This document shows, piece by piece, positions 41,059 to 49,322 of a stretch of 64,000 nt of DNA. The notes below the pieces were generated by a model that worked only from the letters and a program-made list of their open reading frames with translations, was not told the DNA's origin and did no database searches. Within the stretch, counting starts at the first letter, position 1; each line of letters starts with the position of its first letter. This DNA comes from Bacteroidota bacterium (GTDB taxonomy: Bacteria > Bacteroidota > Bacteroidia > Chitinophagales > Chitinophagaceae): the NCBI GenBank assembly GCA_016868455.1, contig VGGV01000002.1:1-64000 (forward strand). The letters are read 5' to 3'. Both the position numbers and the translations under genes were made by a program.

Positions 41059-41928
41059 TACGTTCAGCACCTGCTCCTTTGCTTTTTCCAGTTCATCTTT
41101 CATCATCACCACGCATTTCTGAATGGCGGCGTCATAGGCTTTGGAGCCGGTGGTGTTGATTTCACGGCCTATTTCCTGCAACACAAAGGATAATTTTTTT
41201 CCTTTTAACTCTTCCTTTTCGCCCAGTAATGTTTTGAAATAATCGCAGTGATTCTTAAGCCGCACCTGTTCCTCGCTGATGTCAATCTTTTCGATATAAT
41301 AGATCAGTTCCTGCTCCAGCCTGTTGTCGTCATAATTTTCTTTGCCCACATTTTCTTCCAGTAGCCGGGTAATGCCTTCCCTGATTTTTTGCAGGCGGAG
41401 CGGCTCCAGTTTCATCACCTCATCCTGCTGCTTCAGGATATTGTTGATTCGGTTATGCAGGTCTTCTTCAAGAGAGCGGCCTTCTTCCAGCCGGTGCAGG
41501 TTCAGGTCCTCCATAGCGGAAAGCAGTACATTTTGAAAATCAGTCCATTCAGTATCCGTAAGGGTATCTCCGCTGGGGGTTATTACTTCAGGCAATTTTA
41601 CCAGTGTACTCAGGATATGCGATGGGTCAAGGTTCAGGGCTTCGGACAGTTCGGCCAGGGGCTTGTAGTAAGACTTTGCAAGGTCAACATTGATAGTTAC
41701 GGGTTTGGCATTGCCTGTATCTTTCAGGCTGATGGTGCAGTCCACCGTGCCCCTGCCCAGTTTTTCAGAGAGCAAACGGCGGATATCAAACTCGTAGGGT
41801 CTTAAAAGGGAGGGAAGTTTTAACTGCAGATCAAATTGTTTTCCGTTCAGCGATTTAATATCAACCAGGAAAGTTTTATCGTCCAGATTTTTTTCGGCCC
41901 TTCCAAAACCGGTCATTGATTTCAGCAT
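41053..41928 (-). CDS. yicC: YicC-family endoribonuclease
   Basis: A 291-residue protein with the N-terminal YicC signature MLKSMTGFGRAEKNLDDKTF and LNGKQFDLQLKLPSLLRPYE, and the C-terminal DUF1732 part (LKNHCDYFKTLLGEKEELKG, LSFVLQEIGREINTTGSKA). YicC proteins are RNA endonucleases implicated in small-RNA turnover and stress survival. It is the first gene before gldH on this strand, and its stop lies in the repeat array in the gldH leader. Confidence 0.93.
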   Translation of the reverse strand: MLKSMTGFGRAEKNLDDKTFLVDIKSLNGKQFDLQLKLPSLLRPYEFDIRRLLSEKLGRGTVDCTISLKDTGNAKPVTINVDLAKSYYKPLAELSEALNLDPSHILSTLVKLPEVITPSGDTLTDTEWTDFQNVLLSAMEDLNLHRLEEGRSLEEDLHNRINNILKQQDEVMKLEPLRLQKIREGITRLLEENVGKENYDDNRLEQELIYYIEKIDISEEQVRLKNHCDYFKTLLGEKEELKGKKLSFVLQEIGREINTTGSKAYDAAIQKCVVMMKDELEKAKEQVLNVL

Positions 41929-42071
41929 ACAGAATTTTTTAACCGGCGATGCCGGAGTAGGTAAAGGTATTTTTATTTATTGATTTATCCGGTCAGGAGA
42001 CCGGTTATCATATCGGATAATTGGTAAGCATAGAAAGACAGAACAAAGAAACAGCGATACCTGCCATAATT

Positions 42072-42103
42072 AAAAATCCCCCTCCGTTTTGCGGAGAGGG
42101 ACA
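42072..42103. terminator. Hairpin of terminator type in the yicC/lpxD gap
   Basis: CCCCCTCCG and CGGAGAGGG form a stem with a TTTTG loop, flanked by AAAAAT upstream and ATTTAT downstream. No gene ends immediately before it on the plus strand. Confidence 0.5.
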
Positions 42104-42319
42104 TTTATATGGATGGGTTAGTAAGTACCGGGAAATAAATTTCCCGACGCAATATTAAAAATTATTTTGTTTAACCCCAAAATATTTCCAAAATATTTTA
42201 TTAACATTTCACTTTTCGCTGTGGATAAACCCGAGATAAAAACCATGGAATGAAGCAGGGCCTCTGTCAATGTTGTTCATCAGGTATAATTGCATCAACG
42301 ATAAATGTATTTTTTTTAA

Positions 42320-42356
42320 TTCAATGAAACCCTTGCCGGCCATACGTTTCATTGAA
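42320..42356. repeat. 11-base perfect inverted repeat
   Basis: TTCAATGAAAC (42320-42330) and GTTTCATTGAA (42346-42356) with a 15-base GC-rich loop, followed by ATGATTTTTTT. It could be a terminator for an unannotated small RNA or a regulator site. Confidence 0.55.
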
Positions 42357-42544
42357 ATGATTTTTTTATATAACCTAATAGAGGAAAATTTTTTTTATAC
42401 ATTCAGAAAATAAACTCCGCTATTATTCTCCCTGTAAAAAAGGGAATTGAATGCAAAAAAGGGCCAATACAAAATTTTTTACAGACAAGCGAATTAAGGC
42501 TTAAAATCATCTTTTTTATCATAATACCCCATTTCGCCGGTTAT

Positions 42545-42552
42545 TACCTTTG
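42545..42552 (+). promoter_or_regulatory. Bacteroidota -7 box TACCTTTG for lpxD
   Basis: TACCTTTG, 67 bases ahead of the lpxD ATG at 42620. Confidence 0.45.
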
Positions 42553-42619
42553 TATGGCCTCATCCTTTTAGTAACGATTTTTTCCTAAGGATACGGCTTT
42601 CACCATAAAAAACCATCAT

Positions 42620-43564
42620 ATGCGTTTTGAAAATCCTGTTCCGGTTACAACGATTGCAAAAATCATCGGCGCCAGCCTGCTGGGCAATAAAGAGGGATTG
42701 GTAACCGGTATCAATGAAATACATAAAGTGGAAAAAGGGGACCTGGCATTTGTAGATCATCCCAAATATTATGATACCTGTATCCATTCGGCGGCCACCT
42801 TCATCATCATCAATAAAGAATCGGCTTTTCCTGAAGGCAAAGCTTTGCTGGTGGTGGATGAACCTTTCGAGGCGTACCTGAAAATTGTAAATCATTTCCG
42901 TCCGTTTGCCCCTTCCATGAAAATGATCAGCGACAGCGCTGTAGTGGGAGAGGGAACCGTCATTATGCCCAATGCCTATGTCGGCAATCATGTTACTATT
43001 GGGAACAATTGCATCATTCATCCGAATGTGATCATACTGGACCACTGCATTATCGGTGATGAGGTGGTTGTACAGGCGGGTACCGTTATCGGAAGTGATG
43101 CCTTTTACTATAATAAGAAGACCGGCAGCCCCCTTCATTATAAAAAAATGACCAGCTGCGGCAGGGTGGTGATCGAAAACGGGGTGGAGATCGGCGCCAA
43201 CTGCACTATTGACCGCGGCGTAAGTTCAGATACAATAATCGGGGCAGGAACAAAAATGGATAACCTGGTACATATCGGTCATGATACCGTAGTGGGTAAA
43301 AACTGCCTCTTTGCCGGTCAGGTGGGAATTGCAGGAGCCACCACCATTGAAGATAATGTGATATTATGGGGGCAGGTAGGGGTAAGCAAAACGCTTACTA
43401 TCGGAAGAGATGCCGTGGTATATGCACAAAGCGGCGTGAAGGACTCTATCCCCGGCGGTAAAGTGTATTTTGGTTCGCCGGTGGAGGATGCCCGGGAAAA
43501 AATGAAAGAATTTGTCTGGATAAAAAGGATACCGCAGTTGTGGGAGAAAGTAATGGGGAAGTAG
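42620..43564 (+). CDS. lpxD: UDP-3-O-acylglucosamine N-acyltransferase (LpxD-like)
   Basis: A 314-residue left-handed beta-helix acyltransferase. An N-terminal domain of about 100 residues (ITGINEIHKVEKGDLAFVDH) is followed by hexapeptide repeats (VVGEGTVIMPNAYVGNHVTI and onward) and a C-terminal helix. The catalytic His region NLVHIGHDTVVGKNCLFAG is present. LpxD adds the N-linked 3-hydroxy fatty acid to the lipid A precursor. It is slightly shorter than typical LpxD (about 340), so a related sugar N-acyltransferase cannot be excluded. Confidence 0.85.
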   Translation: MRFENPVPVTTIAKIIGASLLGNKEGLVTGINEIHKVEKGDLAFVDHPKYYDTCIHSAATFIIINKESAFPEGKALLVVDEPFEAYLKIVNHFRPFAPSMKMISDSAVVGEGTVIMPNAYVGNHVTIGNNCIIHPNVIILDHCIIGDEVVVQAGTVIGSDAFYYNKKTGSPLHYKKMTSCGRVVIENGVEIGANCTIDRGVSSDTIIGAGTKMDNLVHIGHDTVVGKNCLFAGQVGIAGATTIEDNVILWGQVGVSKTLTIGRDAVVYAQSGVKDSIPGGKVYFGSPVEDAREKMKEFVWIKRIPQLWEKVMGK

Positions 43565-43566
43565 GA

Positions 43567-43668
43567 ATTGGTTAAATGGTTAATTAGTGAAAAGAGGATT
43601 CTCACGCTTTAAGACTCCAATCATTCTCACGGTACTTATCGGGATAACTAATTAACCAGATTAATCCG
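43567..43668. repeat. Eight-base-period array pair between converging genes
   Basis: Arm 1, 43567-43590: ATTGGTTA, AATGGTTA, ATTAGTGA. Arm 2, 43645-43668: TAACTAAT, TAACCAGA, TTAATCCG, of inverted sense (TTAACC against GGTTAA). Two direct copies of ATTCTCACG lie in the loop. The element sits between the lpxD stop and the opposite gene's stop. Confidence 0.75.
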
Positions 43669-44797
43669 GCGAATAATCATACGGCAACTGGTCTGCCAGG
43701 TTCTTCCAGCTCCAGTAGCCCTGGTTTATCCAGTTTTTCTGGTCGTAGTAATATCCGTTTTCGGCAATAGCGATCCAGTCTTTCATATCAATATATGATA
43801 TCTGGTAAGGGATACCCTTGGGCAGGTTCATTTTCCGCAGGTATTCTTTTTCCGGGCTGGCTTTTTTGTAAGTAATACTGATTTTCCTCGGATAATAGAT
43901 TTCAATCTCCACCGGCCCGGCTGTAACTTTATACACCATACTGTCTGCCCCAATGCTGTCCCGCTCATTCAAAACAAGATTATAATAGGCCGAATCGTAC
44001 ACTGTTGTCACTTTATTGAATTTCTTATTATCCTTTTCGTCCAGCAGATCAATTATCCAGCCGTCTTCAATAAGGGTACTGTCATAATAACTGCGCATAA
44101 AATGCAGCTTGGAACCTTCATAGCCTTTTTTCCGGGCAACAGCCCAAACTGCTTTCAGGCTGTCGGTTCCTTCCATCTCAGTATACAGGCAATAACCCCT
44201 GTAAAGGTTGGAACTGCTGTTGTAGTAATACACAAATGAATCCAGTTGATAAAGGAGGTTGTATCCAAGGGCGTAGTTGGCGATTTTTACCGGTTCAGTG
44301 GCCAGCACTTTCAGCCGGTTACTTTTCTTGTAATAATAAAACTTCAGTACTTCAGGATTCAGCAGCGAGCATTTAGCGGCATTGGGAGTGCTGCCGATGA
44401 AATGCTGCAAAAAGAAATCACCGTATTTGGCAAGACCGTCAGTTACTTCATAGGTATTTCTGAGTACAACCTCGCCCATGCTTTTTTCTTCTTTTATCAT
44501 CAGTATCTCAAGCTTATTGCCTGCCTGTCCGGCAGACAGGTTTTCAGAAACACGGACGGTTTGAGTTTGATAACCAGTATAGCTGAATACCAGGTCATAT
44601 CCCCCCGATTTCAGGGCCAATGTAAACTCACCCTGTTTATTGGTAGCTGTACCCAGCGTGGTATTCTGGCAAAATACGGAGGCGGCAGCCAGCGGTTCCC
44701 TTGAAACAGAGTCAAGCACTGTTCCTGTAACCACAAACTGCGCCTGAGAAGAAATACTGATTATTGAGAGCAGAAGAAGAAAACGAAGTTTTTGCAT
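43661..44797 (-). CDS. Exported protein with carboxypeptidase-regulatory-like domain
   Basis: A 378-residue protein from ATG 44797: signal peptide QKLRFLLLLSIISISSQAQ, then a CarboxypepD-regulatory-like beta-sandwich (VVTGTVLDSVSREPLAAASV, FTLALKSGGYDLVFSYTGYQ). A C-terminal domain of about 270 residues rich in Tyr and Lys follows, seen in Bacteroidota proteins of unknown function. Residues NLSAGQAG just after the first domain are encoded by the GC palindrome 44520-44540. It is probably periplasmic or outer-membrane-associated. Confidence 0.75.
   Translation of the reverse strand: MQKLRFLLLLSIISISSQAQFVVTGTVLDSVSREPLAAASVFCQNTTLGTATNKQGEFTLALKSGGYDLVFSYTGYQTQTVRVSENLSAGQAGNKLEILMIKEEKSMGEVVLRNTYEVTDGLAKYGDFFLQHFIGSTPNAAKCSLLNPEVLKFYYYKKSNRLKVLATEPVKIANYALGYNLLYQLDSFVYYYNSSSNLYRGYCLYTEMEGTDSLKAVWAVARKKGYEGSKLHFMRSYYDSTLIEDGWIIDLLDEKDNKKFNKVTTVYDSAYYNLVLNERDSIGADSMVYKVTAGPVEIEIYYPRKISITYKKASPEKEYLRKMNLPKGIPYQISYIDMKDWIAIAENGYYYDQKNWINQGYWSWKNLADQLPYDYSPD
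44520..44540. repeat. GC palindrome inserted in frame
   Basis: CCTGCCTGTC-CGGCAGACAGG pattern, CCTGCC/GGCAGG family; encodes LSAGQAG in the 43661-44797 gene, at the boundary between two domains. Confidence 0.65.
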
Positions 44798-44845
44798 AGA
44801 TGTTGATTCGGGATAAAGATAATGCCCGGTGATTATTGGTTGCAA

Positions 44846-45829
44846 TTACCGGGTCGTTTCAAGGTATTTTTTACAGGCTTTTTGAATGGTTTCTTCCAGC
44901 GGGGTAAAGGAGAATCCCGGCAGGACGCTCAGTAATTTATCGTTTTCAAACCAGGTTTTGCTTACCGCCACCCTGGCGCTTTCTTTTGTAAGCAAAGGTT
45001 TTTTACCATTCAGGAGAAATTGTAATTTTTCCATTCTCCAGGCTAAGCCCAGCAAAAAAGAGTTAGCCTCCCGGAAAGGTCTTTTTTTGTGAAAATGATC
45101 AGCAATGGTTTCCTGCAGCTTCTTAAAAGACCAGGTGGCGCCGTTCACAATAAACCTTTCTTCCGTTATGCTGCTCTCCATCATGAACAACACTACTTTT
45201 ACCACATCTTCCACATCCACAAACCCGTTGATGCCGGTAGTGTACCACTTAAACTCCCGGTAAATATTTCTGAATATTGCACAGCTGCCGCTGTTCCAGT
45301 CGCCATAACCCAGTACGGTACTGGGGTTCAGTATTACGGCATCCAGTCCTTCGCCCATGCCTCTCCACACTTCCAGTTCAGCCTTGTATTTGCTTTTGCC
45401 GTAATGAGTGTTTACTTTGCTTTCTTCCCATTTCTTTTCTTCGTTCACATGGCCGCCATGGGCAGTTCGTCCAAGCGCTGCAACAGAACTGATGTGTATC
45501 AGGCGCTTTACATTATTTTCCAGTGCCATGTTCACCACATTGGCAGTACCGTCCACATTAACCCGGAACATATTTTTCCGTTCTTTTCTTAAAAAGGAAA
45601 CCACAGCTGCGGAATGTATAACGGCATTCACACCCTGCATGGCATTCTGAAGAGATACCACATCCAGCACATCACCTTCCACCCATTCGGCTTTGTTCAG
45701 GATTTCGGAAGAAATAAAAGCAGGAAGATTAGCAGAGCGCCGTATTGCCCTGACGGGATAACCCTTTTCAATCAACGCTTTGATAATATAAGCTCCAAGA
45801 AAACCAGTGCCGCCGGTTACAAGTATCAT
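44846..45829 (-). CDS. NAD-dependent epimerase/dehydratase family protein
   Basis: A 327-residue extended-SDR enzyme: MILVTGGTGFLGAYIIKALI (cofactor loop), HSAAVVSFLRKER, ISSVAALG (catalytic Ser) and YGKSKYKAELEVW (YxxxK). The NAD-dependent nucleotide-sugar epimerase/dihydroflavonol-reductase group fits best, but the substrate cannot be told. ATG 45829 is chosen. The 15 upstream codons are repeat-array sequence. Confidence 0.88.
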   Translation of the reverse strand: MILVTGGTGFLGAYIIKALIEKGYPVRAIRRSANLPAFISSEILNKAEWVEGDVLDVVSLQNAMQGVNAVIHSAAVVSFLRKERKNMFRVNVDGTANVVNMALENNVKRLIHISSVAALGRTAHGGHVNEEKKWEESKVNTHYGKSKYKAELEVWRGMGEGLDAVILNPSTVLGYGDWNSGSCAIFRNIYREFKWYTTGINGFVDVEDVVKVVLFMMESSITEERFIVNGATWSFKKLQETIADHFHKKRPFREANSFLLGLAWRMEKLQFLLNGKKPLLTKESARVAVSKTWFENDKLLSVLPGFSFTPLEETIQKACKKYLETTR

Positions 45830-45863
45830 GGTTAATTGGGTTAATAGGACCTGGTTAATTAGG
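45830..45863 (-). repeat. GGTTAAT array at the epimerase start codon
   Basis: GGTTAATTG, GGTTAATAG (period 9), then ACCT and GGTTAATTAGG, immediately upstream of the epimerase ATG (minus strand, 45829). The core is the same as in the arrays at 43567 and 59604. Confidence 0.55.
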
Positions 45864-45876
45864 CATAAAAGCAAAT

Positions 45877-46245
45877 TCAGTCTTCTTGCTTTCTGCGTTT
45901 TAGGTATGCAATATAGCCGTTAATTAATTTTAGCACCTGCTCATATTGATTCTTTAATTCAAGAAATCTTTCTTCTGTTATATACTCATCTTCTAAGGCA
46001 CTGGAAAGAGGATCGTAAGTTTCCATGAGTGAGCCCGGGGCATTACGGCAGAATTTTATGGCCCCCTGATCATAATATCTTCTGTAGCCTTCAGCAATAT
46101 TTGCGGCAACCGATCTTGCAGAGTCTTTTCTCTGAGCGGTAAGCAAAAACTTTTCTTCATTCGGGAATGTCTTTGCTGTTTTAATGACTGCTTTTCTGAA
46201 AGATTTTGCAGCAATATACACCTCTAATGTATCAAGAGTTTGCAT
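45877..46245 (-). CDS. Four-helix-bundle protein (23S rRNA intervening-sequence type)
   Basis: A 122-residue all-helical protein from ATG 46245: LDTLEVYIAAKSFRKAVIKT, TAQRKDSARSVAANIAEGYR and FLELKNQYEQVLKLINGYIA. The SVAANIAEG motif is characteristic of the family first found inside 23S rRNA intervening sequences, though many copies, like this one, are free-standing. Function unknown. It lies between the epimerase and the hydroxyacyl-CoA dehydrogenase genes on the same strand. Confidence 0.82.
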   Translation of the reverse strand: MQTLDTLEVYIAAKSFRKAVIKTAKTFPNEEKFLLTAQRKDSARSVAANIAEGYRRYYDQGAIKFCRNAPGSLMETYDPLSSALEDEYITEERFLELKNQYEQVLKLINGYIAYLKRRKQED

Positions 46246-46302
46246 AAATAAATTTGATAATGAGATCCCTGCTGTCCAATTCCTAATTAACTTCATCCCC
46301 AA

Positions 46303-47157
46303 TCAACTTAATTCCCTGTAGCTGTAATATCCTTCTCCTGTTTTTTTCCCCAGCTTTCCTTCTTTCACCTTTTGCTCCTGTATGCGGGATGGCCTTAACC
46401 GCTCCGGTTTGTTCATTTGTTCATAAACAGAGCAACTGACAGTGTAGTTCACATCATTGCCTATCAGGTCCATCAGTCGGAAGGGGCCCAGCTTAAAACC
46501 AGAAGCCTCTATCAGGGCATCAATTTTTTCAATGGCAGTGCCTTCTTCGGCCAAACGTAATGATTCGATATAAAAGGGCCTTGCCACACGGTTCACAATA
46601 AATCCGGGGGCATCTTTACAAATCACCGGCACTTTGCCCATGGCTTTGGCCAGTTCCACCACTGTTTTTGTAGTTGCTTTATTGGTGTGTGGTGTGTTTA
46701 CCACTTCCACCAGTTTCATAATGGTGGCAGGGTTAAAAAAATGCATCCCTATCACCCGTTCAGGCCGCTGTACCTGTCCGGCAATTTTGGTAACCGGCAA
46801 TGATGAAGTATTGCTGGCAAAAACACATTCACTGTGGTTGATCTCGGCCAACTGGTTGAATAAGGTAACCTTGGCTTCGGTTTTTTCTGCAATAGCTTCA
46901 ATAAATACATCTGCCAGGCAGGTTTGGATATCATTGGTGAATTGGATGCGCTCTGTTATTTTGTCTTTTTCCCCCGCAGTTATTTTGCCCTTTTCCGCCA
47001 ATATTTGCAGGTTTTTTTCAATCGCCTGTTTTGCCTTGTCCAGCACAGCGGGACTCAGTTCATACAGCAGGGTAAAGAAACCCGCCTGTGCAGCGGTCTG
47101 TGCAATACCGCTGCCCATGGTACCTGCCCCGCATACACAAAGGGTGTTGATAGTCAT
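46303..47157 (-). CDS. 3-hydroxyacyl-CoA dehydrogenase
   Basis: A 284-residue NAD enzyme of fatty acid oxidation or butyrate-type metabolism: VCGAGTMGSGIAQTAAQAGF (Rossmann loop), ASNTSSLPVTKIAGQVQRPE, the catalytic His in GMHFFNPATIMKLVEVV and the C-terminal LGPFRLMDLIGNDVNY. The stand-alone, single-domain length fits PaaH/Hbd-like enzymes. Its beta-oxidation partners are not adjacent. Confidence 0.92.
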   Translation of the reverse strand: MTINTLCVCGAGTMGSGIAQTAAQAGFFTLLYELSPAVLDKAKQAIEKNLQILAEKGKITAGEKDKITERIQFTNDIQTCLADVFIEAIAEKTEAKVTLFNQLAEINHSECVFASNTSSLPVTKIAGQVQRPERVIGMHFFNPATIMKLVEVVNTPHTNKATTKTVVELAKAMGKVPVICKDAPGFIVNRVARPFYIESLRLAEEGTAIEKIDALIEASGFKLGPFRLMDLIGNDVNYTVSCSVYEQMNKPERLRPSRIQEQKVKEGKLGKKTGEGYYSYRELS

Positions 47158-47264
47158 AGCCGGTGAATTGCTGTAAAGATATTGCTCTTGCGCTGTTCAT
47201 TTTTTTACTCCCAGAAATAGGATAATCTGGCCGGATTCACTTACCTTAAGCCAAAATTTAATTT

Positions 47265-47891
47265 ATGGACACCAACCAGCCAGTTGCTTCAACAACCTAT
47301 ACCCCTGCACCAGCTTCACCAGGGATGTTTGGAACCTCAATCACTTCCTCCGTTGCATTTATCGTTGCTATTTTAATGTTTTTACTTCCTTTTTCTGAGA
47401 TCAAATGCGGCGATTCCACCTTAATGAATAAATCAGGTCTTGGTTTTGCCATGGGCCAGGAATGGAAATTTGCAGGTGGTATGGGGCAGGATATGATGAA
47501 AGACATGGATACCAAAACCGGGAAAAAGAAAGAAGGCAATGCACAAATGTTTATTATCGCAGCGCTTGGTTTAGGTGTGCTGGGGTTATTAGCCTCATTC
47601 GTTAAATCCAAAGGAGCAGGCGGAATAGGCATAATAGCCGGTATCCTCGGTGCAGGGACTTTAATTGCCTTTATGTTTGATGTAAAAAAATGGTTTAATG
47701 ACGGGCTGGCCAAAGAAGCTGCAGAAAAAGCGACAGACGGGGCCGATTCCATTGGCCTGGATAAAATCGGGGATACGATGAACAACATGAAACCTACGCT
47801 GGCATTCACCCCCTGGTTTTATGTCGCCATTGTGGCTTTTGTGGCTGCCGCCTTTTTCTGTTATAAAAGAATGTCTTCAATAAAAAGCTGA
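47265..47891 (+). CDS. Hypothetical membrane protein
   Basis: A 208-residue protein with predicted membrane helices at about 26-45 (SSVAFIVAILMFLLPFSEIK), 93-112, 121-140 and 185-203. A loop of about 45 residues between the first two carries KCGDSTLMNKSGLG. It is followed after 39 bases by a second small membrane protein, so the two probably act together. No family recognised. Confidence 0.7.
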   Translation: MDTNQPVASTTYTPAPASPGMFGTSITSSVAFIVAILMFLLPFSEIKCGDSTLMNKSGLGFAMGQEWKFAGGMGQDMMKDMDTKTGKKKEGNAQMFIIAALGLGVLGLLASFVKSKGAGGIGIIAGILGAGTLIAFMFDVKKWFNDGLAKEAAEKATDGADSIGLDKIGDTMNNMKPTLAFTPWFYVAIVAFVAAAFFCYKRMSSIKS

Positions 47892-47930
47892 TTGACGCAG
47901 TTATAATTATTCACCACTAAACCAACCATC

Positions 47931-48335
47931 ATGAACAGAAAAAATTTAACGATTGCGCTGGCCGTAATATTGATTGCCAGTTTTTTTCTACCAATGGAGG
48001 CCCGGGGCAGCGTCAGTGCATTTGATATGGTTAAAGGCCCTTCTTTAGGCAGCAGCACCACAGCCGTATTGATGAAATACCTGTGGCTGGCCATGCCCCT
48101 CACCGGTATTATCCTGCTGATAGGGGCATTGAACAACGGCAACTATTTCCTTGGCCGGGGCTTCTGGTCCTTTCTGCCGCTGCTGGCGATTCTGTTCCTT
48201 CTTATCGGTATCCCGATGATAGAAGGAGCGGCTATCGACGATGTGTTCAAAGAGATCTTTAAAATGTACGGCATCGGGGTATGGCTTGCGCTGGCAGCAT
48301 CACTGGTGCTGGCTTTTTACTGGCCTAAGCAATAA
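47931..48335 (+). CDS. Hypothetical membrane protein
   Basis: A 134-residue protein with four hydrophobic segments (LTIALAVILIASFFLPME, YLWLAMPLTGIILLIGALN, FWSFLPLLAILFLLIGIPMI, IGVWLALAASLVLAFYW). The first helix ends with FLPMEARGS-VSAFDMVKG, echoing FLLPFSEIKCGDS of the neighbouring protein, which suggests that the two share ancestry. A strong terminator follows. Confidence 0.7.
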   Translation: MNRKNLTIALAVILIASFFLPMEARGSVSAFDMVKGPSLGSSTTAVLMKYLWLAMPLTGIILLIGALNNGNYFLGRGFWSFLPLLAILFLLIGIPMIEGAAIDDVFKEIFKMYGIGVWLALAASLVLAFYWPKQ

Positions 48336-48354
48336 AATAGCTGCTTTTTTTTCT

Positions 48355-48386
48355 AAGGCTGCCCGAACGGCAGCCTTTATTTTTTC
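48355..48386 (+). terminator. Intrinsic terminator after the membrane-protein pair
   Basis: AAGGCTGCC, loop CGAAC, GGCAGCCTT, then TATTTTTTC. Confidence 0.85.
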
Positions 48387-48416
48387 TTTCGGCCGGATAA
48401 ATTATTTTTATCGCTT

Positions 48417-49319
48417 ATGAATATTGTGCAAAGGATCCTTATAATAGCAGCAGGATTCCTGACAGGACAAAATACTGCAGCAGGACAAACCAAGCAGCAG
48501 TGGGCACAAACGGTGAACTGGGATGGGGTCAGTCACTGGTCGGTATATATCATCACACAGCCCAAATTTACCGGTCCCAATGCGCTCCCGGTTCCATTTA
48601 TCGGCAATGGCAGCACCGACAGTAATACGTATGCCGCCATAACCGGACATTTTCATTTCATGGATGGCGACCGGGCGCAGAACATTGCATTGTACGGCAA
48701 CTACTGCCTGGTAAAGGATGTGGTTTCCGTTGATATAGCCTATATTCCGGTGGAATTTTACAGGATGAGCGACGCCCTGAAGAAAGAACGGAATGTATAT
48801 TACACTCACTATTACGATAACGTAGCCAGGGGTGATGTGGTGCTGAATATAAATATCCGCCTGTTGAAAAAATGGCAGAAGGACATTCAGCTTGCCCTGC
48901 GGATTGGTTACCGTTATCCTGCCGGTTCAGACCTGGAAACAGCGAGGTATACCGACGGAATGGGTTATTATTTTGATATTTCCTTTGGCAAACCGCTTTC
49001 CCCTTCCCTTAAATGGATTGGCATGGCCGGGTTTTATGTATGGCAACTGAATGGCAATGGCCACCGGCAGAATGATGCTTTGCTTTTTGGCAGCGGGGTG
49101 GAGTGGAACAAAAACGGCTGGAAATTTCAGGGCTATGGAGCCGGGTACATGGGTTACCTGTTTCGCAGCGGCGATAAACCCATTGTATTAAGGGCCTGTA
49201 CAGAAAAAAGGTTTAACAATACCGCCTTGCTGCTGCGGCTGCAGCAGGGTGTTCAGGATTATCAATACAGCAGTGTTGAATTGGGGATGAAATATTTCTT
49301 TAAAAAGAAAGGTTCATAA
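48417..49319 (+). CDS. Hypothetical exported beta-strand-rich protein
   Basis: A 300-residue protein with a signal peptide (RILIIAAGFLTGQNTAAGQ) and alternating amphipathic strands to the end (IQLALRIGYRYPAG, VELGMKYFFKKK), consistent with a small outer-membrane barrel. No family recognised. The stop is three bases from the end of converging pheS. Confidence 0.65.
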   Translation: MNIVQRILIIAAGFLTGQNTAAGQTKQQWAQTVNWDGVSHWSVYIITQPKFTGPNALPVPFIGNGSTDSNTYAAITGHFHFMDGDRAQNIALYGNYCLVKDVVSVDIAYIPVEFYRMSDALKKERNVYYTHYYDNVARGDVVLNINIRLLKKWQKDIQLALRIGYRYPAGSDLETARYTDGMGYYFDISFGKPLSPSLKWIGMAGFYVWQLNGNGHRQNDALLFGSGVEWNKNGWKFQGYGAGYMGYLFRSGDKPIVLRACTEKRFNNTALLLRLQQGVQDYQYSSVELGMKYFFKKKGS

Positions 49320-49322
49320 GGT

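Larger units (their letters stand above)
41929..42619. other. 690-base gene-free divergent region between yicC and lpxD
   Basis: No coding signal on either strand. It holds a hairpin at 42072-42103, an 11-base inverted repeat at 42320-42356, a long AT-rich stretch (about 42130-42540) and the lpxD promoter box. I see no tRNA or recognisable RNA gene. A small RNA is possible between the two hairpins but not supported. Confidence 0.6.

Noticed and set aside
45877-46245. Four-helix-bundle gene as a sign of an rRNA intervening sequence here
   Set aside because: No 23S rRNA sequence surrounds it; free-standing copies of the family are common.
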